Shown here one piece after another: positions 21,714 through 25,217 of a stretch of 25,217 bases of DNA. The stretch's first letter is position 1; each line of letters starts with the position of its first letter. This stretch comes from JAKPQD01 sp029572965 (lineage in GTDB: Bacteria > Bacteroidota > Bacteroidia > Bacteroidales > DTGW01). A program made the translations under genes and the position numbers. The notes under the pieces were generated by a model. The model saw only the letters and a program-made list of their open reading frames with translations, was not told the DNA's origin and made no database searches. The DNA lies in NCBI GenBank assembly GCA_035374585.1, contig DAOSPF010000052.1, forward strand, positions 1 to 25,217. Reading direction: 5' to 3'.

Positions 21714-22721
21714 ATGAAAGAAGCTATTTACCAACATTTGAAAGATGTAGATTCATACACAATCAATAATAGTGCGGAACTTGAAGAATTTCGTTTGAAA
21801 TATTTGAGTAAAAAAGGCATCTTACAACAGTTATTTGAATCATTCAGGACAATACCAAACGAAGAAAAAAAAGAAATTGGAAAACTTATCAACGAACTGA
21901 AACAAAAAGTTGAAGGTAAATTTTCTGAAATCCAATCAAAACTTGAAGCAGATTCAACTGAAAATACAGCAATTGATTATACTCTTACACCCGTTTCAAT
22001 GAAATTGGGCACCAGACACCCTTTGTCACAAGTACGTAATGAAATTACCTCAATATTCAAAACCCTGGGATTTACCATTTCAGAAGGTCCTGAAATAGAA
22101 GATGACTGGCATGTATTTTCGGCTTTAAACTTTGCAGAAGAACATCCGGCACGCGATATGCAAGATACTTTTTTTATAGAAAAGAACCCTGACATACTGC
22201 TTAGAACTCATACATCATCTGTACAAATCAGGGCAATGGAAACACAAAAACCACCATTGCGAATCATCATGCCAGGCAGGGTTTTCAGAAATGAAGCTAT
22301 TTCGTACCGTGCACACTGTATCTTCCATCAAATAGAAGGCTTATATATCGATAAAAACGTTTCATTTGCAGACCTTAAGCAAACACTTCTCTACTTTGCC
22401 AAAGAACTGTTTGGTGCAGATACCAAGATACGTTTAAGGCCATCATACTTTCCATTTACCGAACCATCAGCAGAAATGGATGTTTCATGCTCTATTTGTA
22501 AAGGAAAAGGATGTAATGTTTGTAAACATTCAGGTTGGTTAGAAATACTTGGTTGTGGTATGGTTGACCCTAATGTTTTGGCCAATTGTGGAATTGACCC
22601 TAATGTTTACACTGGCTATGCTTTTGGTATGGGCATAGAACGCATTACAATGCTTAAATACGCTGTCAAAGACTTAAGGATGTACTTCGAGAACGACCTG
22701 AGGTTTTTGAATCAATTTTAA
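21714..22721 (+). CDS. pheS: Phenylalanyl-tRNA synthetase alpha subunit
   Basis: 335 residues from ATG 21714 (MKEAIYQHL); a TTG 14 codons upstream lies in the -7 box and adds residues the family lacks. The N-terminal coiled coil (about 1-80, tRNA binding) leads into the class II core: LGTRHPLSQV, motif 2 MPGRVFRNEAISYRAHCIFHQIEG, and motif 3 GMGIERITML. Between them lies a cysteine cluster C-S-I-C-K-G-K-G-C-N-V-C-K, a zinc-ribbon-like insert in place of the shorter loop of E. coli PheS; I recall it from Bacteroidota enzymes. With PheT (elsewhere) it charges tRNA-Phe as a heterotetramer. It is transcribed divergently from the flippase operon and converges with ruvB. Confidence 0.96.
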   Translation: MKEAIYQHLKDVDSYTINNSAELEEFRLKYLSKKGILQQLFESFRTIPNEEKKEIGKLINELKQKVEGKFSEIQSKLEADSTENTAIDYTLTPVSMKLGTRHPLSQVRNEITSIFKTLGFTISEGPEIEDDWHVFSALNFAEEHPARDMQDTFFIEKNPDILLRTHTSSVQIRAMETQKPPLRIIMPGRVFRNEAISYRAHCIFHQIEGLYIDKNVSFADLKQTLLYFAKELFGADTKIRLRPSYFPFTEPSAEMDVSCSICKGKGCNVCKHSGWLEILGCGMVDPNVLANCGIDPNVYTGYAFGMGIERITMLKYAVKDLRMYFENDLRFLNQF

Positions 22722-22730
22722 GCTCTTTCT

Positions 22731-22762
22731 AAGTCACATTTAAACTCCGCTCAATGTGACTT
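22731..22762. terminator. Shared hairpin between pheS and ruvB
   Basis: AAGTCACATT (22731-22740) pairs perfectly with AATGTGACTT (22753-22762) around a 12-nt loop. It starts 9 bp after the pheS stop and overlaps the ruvB stop codon (22761-22763). There is no strong U-tract on either side, so it is a convergent-gene hairpin more than a classic terminator. Confidence 0.6.
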
Positions 22763-23792
22763 AAACTTCACTGAACAAATCGCTTTCGCCAAAGTATTTT
22801 CTCTTTATTCCTAACGCTTTGTAAGCTAATGGCGTAACCTCACGCCCACGGGGAGTACGCATCAAAAATCCTTCCTGGATAAGAAAAGGTTCATAAACTT
22901 CTTCAATAGTACCAGCATCTTCACCTATAGCAGTAGCAATAGTATTAAGCCCAACAGGCCCACCATTAAATTTTTCAATAATGGCAAGCAACAATTTATG
23001 GTCTATAAAATCAAGGCCATTAGAGTCAATATTCAATGCAGCCAGCGCATATTTGGCAATATCAAGGTCTATCCTGCCCTTTCCTTTAATTTGCGCAAAA
23101 TCCCTGACACGTTTTAATAAAGCATTGGCAATACGAGGTGTCCCACGACTACGGCAAGCAATTTCGCCGGCTGATTCATGATCTATTTCAATATCCAAAA
23201 TTTTAGCCGAACGAAGAACAATATTGGTCAATACATCTTTTGTATAATAATCTAAATGACAGGAAATACCAAACCTTGCCCTTAAAGGACTGGTAAGCAA
23301 TCCGGCACGAGTAGTAGCCCCAATTAAAGTAAAAGGGTTCAGGTTAATCTGTACAGACCTGGCACTGGCACCTTTATCAATCATAATATCAATTACATAA
23401 TCCTCCATAGCAGAATATAAATATTCCTCTACTACAGGAGACAAACGGTGGATTTCATCGATAAAAAGAACATCCCCCGTTTCAAGACTGGTAAGGATAC
23501 CAGCCAAATCACCTGGTTTATCCAACACTGGGCCGGAAGTAATTTTCAGATTGACATTTAATTCATGGGCAATAATATTGGCCAAAGTAGTTTTACCCAA
23601 ACCCGGAGGCCCATGAAACAATACATGGTCAAGTGTTTCTTTACGCAACAAAGCAGCCTGAACAAAGACTTTCAGGTTCTCAATAATTTTATCCTGTCCC
23701 TGAAACTTACTAAAATGATCAGGACGGATTTTTTTATCAAAATCTTTATCCGTTACAAACTTTTCTTTATTATACTCGAAATTATTATCCAC
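22761..23792 (-). CDS. ruvB: Holliday junction branch migration ATPase RuvB
   Basis: 343 residues. RuvB hexamers drive branch migration of Holliday junctions with RuvA, then RuvC cuts. The N-terminal RPDHFSKFQGQDKI segment, Walker A G61-P-P-G-L-G-K-T-T69, Walker B L-F-I-D-E-I-H (about 109-115), sensor 1 GATTRAG (about 158-164) and arginine-finger region SPLRARFG (168-175) are all present, with the C-terminal winged helix ending in RTPRGREVTPLAYKALG. The start is GTG at 23792, immediately after the nadA stop (23793-23795), so the two are translationally coupled. ruvA and ruvC are not in the window. Confidence 0.97.
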   Translation of the reverse strand: MDNNFEYNKEKFVTDKDFDKKIRPDHFSKFQGQDKIIENLKVFVQAALLRKETLDHVLFHGPPGLGKTTLANIIAHELNVNLKITSGPVLDKPGDLAGILTSLETGDVLFIDEIHRLSPVVEEYLYSAMEDYVIDIMIDKGASARSVQINLNPFTLIGATTRAGLLTSPLRARFGISCHLDYYTKDVLTNIVLRSAKILDIEIDHESAGEIACRSRGTPRIANALLKRVRDFAQIKGKGRIDLDIAKYALAALNIDSNGLDFIDHKLLLAIIEKFNGGPVGLNTIATAIGEDAGTIEEVYEPFLIQEGFLMRTPRGREVTPLAYKALGIKRKYFGESDLFSEV

Positions 23793-24725
23793 TTATTTTG
23801 AAAGGTTTAACATCCGTTCAATACTCATTCTGGCTTTGTCAGCCAATTCATTATCAATATTCACTTCAAATATATCTTCTTTTAACGAACGATAAATCTT
23901 TTCGAGCGTAATTAACTTCATAAATTTACAATCGTTGCACCCACAGGTTGAATCTATAGGCGGGGCAGGAATAAGCACCTTATCCGGGCAACTCTTTTGC
24001 ATCTGGTGTAAAATACCCGGTTCAGTGGCAACAATAAACTTCTTATGACTTGACTTTTGAACATAATCCAACATAGCTGCTGTCGAACCTATAAAATCTG
24101 ATAAAATCTGAATTGGCTTTTTACATTCAGGATGACAAATCAGCCGGGCATCTTCATTTTCATCTTTGAGCTTTACAATCTTTTCCAACGAAAACTCTTC
24201 GTGCACGTGACAAGCGCCATCCCAAATAATCATTTCGCGGCCAGTGACATTGCTCAGATAATTTCCCAGATTGCGATCCGGGGCAAAAATAATTTGCTTG
24301 CCTTTTGGAATTGAATTAACCACCTTCACTGCATTGGACGAAGTACAAACAATATCGGTCAAAGCTTTGATTTCGGCAGAAGTATTGACATACGAAACTA
24401 CAACTGCCTCAGGATATTTTTTCTTGAACCCGGCAAAATCTTTTGGATTGCAAGAATCAGCCAATGAACAACCAGCTTCAGGGTCAGGGATCAACACTTT
24501 CTTTTTTGGATTGATAATTTTTGCCGTTTCGGCCATAAAATAAACCCCGGCCAACACTATAACATCTGCTTCGGTTTTTTCAGCATATTGGGCCAAAGCC
24601 AGACTATCGCCAATAAAATCAGCAATATCCTGAACTTCAGGTACCTGGTAATAATGAGCAAGGATAACAGCATTTTTCTGTCTTTTCAACACATTAATCT
24701 GACTTATTAACTCATTATTATCCAT
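23793..24725 (-). CDS. nadA: Quinolinate synthase A
   Basis: 310 residues, the short NadA form. It condenses iminoaspartate (from NadB) with dihydroxyacetone phosphate to quinolinate, the first committed step of de novo NAD synthesis, using an oxygen-sensitive [4Fe-4S] cluster. The three internal repeats each give one cluster cysteine: C86 (EAGCSLADSC), C172 (DGACHVHEEF) and one of the CGCNDC group (261-266). Other conserved parts are AHYYQVPEVQDIADFIGDS, VYFMAETAKI and FAPDRNLGNYL. It heads a two-gene unit with ruvB; nadB and nadC are not here. A -7 box TATTTTTG lies at 24809-24802. Confidence 0.97.
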   Translation of the reverse strand: MDNNELISQINVLKRQKNAVILAHYYQVPEVQDIADFIGDSLALAQYAEKTEADVIVLAGVYFMAETAKIINPKKKVLIPDPEAGCSLADSCNPKDFAGFKKKYPEAVVVSYVNTSAEIKALTDIVCTSSNAVKVVNSIPKGKQIIFAPDRNLGNYLSNVTGREMIIWDGACHVHEEFSLEKIVKLKDENEDARLICHPECKKPIQILSDFIGSTAAMLDYVQKSSHKKFIVATEPGILHQMQKSCPDKVLIPAPPIDSTCGCNDCKFMKLITLEKIYRSLKEDIFEVNIDNELADKARMSIERMLNLSK

Positions 24726-25217
24726 ATTTATTTTTTTTAATTTTTTAAACTTTAATGATGTTGATATTAATTAGCTGTTAACAATGTTTGAAAGTATTTT
24801 GCAAAAATATTGCATTTTACAAAATGAACCTTTTAAAAACATCTATTAACAAGAAACAAGAATACTAACCTTCTCGAAATCAGTACTGAAACAAAGTAAT
24901 TAACAACTGTTAAGAGCTTTTGTTTGTTAAAATTTAGTGGCTTATTAACATGGTGAAAATGTTTAATAAACCTGCTCATAGCAGTTTGATAGAATACAAT
25001 AACTATATTTTGAAAATGGAATTTAATGGTTAATAGATAGCCGAAAACAAAAAAACAAGCAAAATGGAAGAATTTTCTAAAAAGCTATTAACAATAGTTT
25101 CAACATGGAGTTAACAAGAAAATAACAGAGAATTAAAAAAAACGCCGATACCTTCCGGTACCGAGGTAGTATAAAAAAGATTGTGTAAACACTCATAAAA
25201 GTAACCAGATAATGCTG
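24726..25217. other. AT-rich gene-free region with repeated TTAACA
   Basis: No gene of useful length is visible; the longest start-stop frames are short (for example 16 codons from 25064). The candidate nadA -7 box TATTTTTG lies at 24802-24809 (minus). Seven TTAACA copies point forward (24778, 24846, 24900, 24945, 25088, 25111 and, within the first, the palindromic GTTAAC) and two point back (TGTTAA at 24908 and 24925); several share the longer form TATTAACA. A hairpin ACCTT/GAGGT (25150-25167) lies near the right end; read on the minus strand it is followed by a T-run and could end a gene beyond the window. Confidence 0.5.

Noticed and set aside
25150..25167. Hairpin near the right edge as a definite terminator
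   Set aside because: The stem is 5 bp with a wobble pair and the T-run on the minus strand begins 7 nt away; too weak without the neighbouring gene.

Overview
The window reads as a piece of a Bacteroidota chromosome, probably from the Bacteroidales/Marinilabiliales side of the phylum; I cannot place it more finely. The evidence is a type IX secretion (T9SS) C-terminal sorting domain on a secreted glycosidase, promoter boxes of the Bacteroidota type (TTTG, about 20 bp, then TAnnTTTG), AT-rich sequence with few Shine-Dalgarno sites, a PheS with the cysteine-rich insert I associate with this phylum, and the dut / TPR / lipoprotein / EnvC-like gene order.

Layout. 1-595: a 7-bp tandem repeat at the edge, then non-coding sequence. 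596-2698: a methyltransferase and a membrane-anchored J-domain protein, converging on a long perfect hairpin. 2943-3470 (minus): a small outer-membrane beta-barrel protein that appears to start at AUU. 3471-4323: about 0.85 kb without genes but full of palindromic and direct repeats. 4324-8037: a T9SS-secreted GH5-like glycosidase, an orphan hypA and a long-chain polyprenyl diphosphate synthase. 8038-9540: an accessory island with two repeat elements and two different toxin-antitoxin modules facing each other; one antitoxin is only 56 aa. 9548-12975 (minus): ade-uvrC. 12976-13432: a repeat element and two perfect 16-bp parS sites. 13433-16100 (minus): anti-sigma-type kinase, ybeY and mnmG under a textbook promoter. 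16264-21570 (minus): a tight five-gene operon (flippase, dut, TPR lipid/periplasmic protein, small lipoprotein, EnvC-like protein). 21714-22721 (plus): pheS, converging with nadA-ruvB (minus, 24725-22761). 24726-25217: a gene-free AT-rich region with nine TTAACA hexamers.

How it fits together. Most genes are housekeeping: DNA repair (uvrC, ruvB), tRNA/rRNA maturation and charging (mnmG, ybeY, pheS), nucleotide hygiene (dut, ade), cofactors (nadA, polyprenyl synthase) and envelope biogenesis (EnvC-like, flippase). The two parS palindromes against the 3' end of mnmG, with the TTAACA-rich region about 11 kb away, suggest a replication-origin/segregation neighbourhood. The most unusual material is non-coding: paired hairpin units with compensatory base changes (3912-4041 and 8060-8156), the inverted-repeat elements at 8173-8287 and 13065-13215, and toxin-antitoxin operators wrapped around the -7 box. 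I found no clearly new multi-gene system; the best candidates for something undescribed are these structured repeats and the TTAACA cluster.
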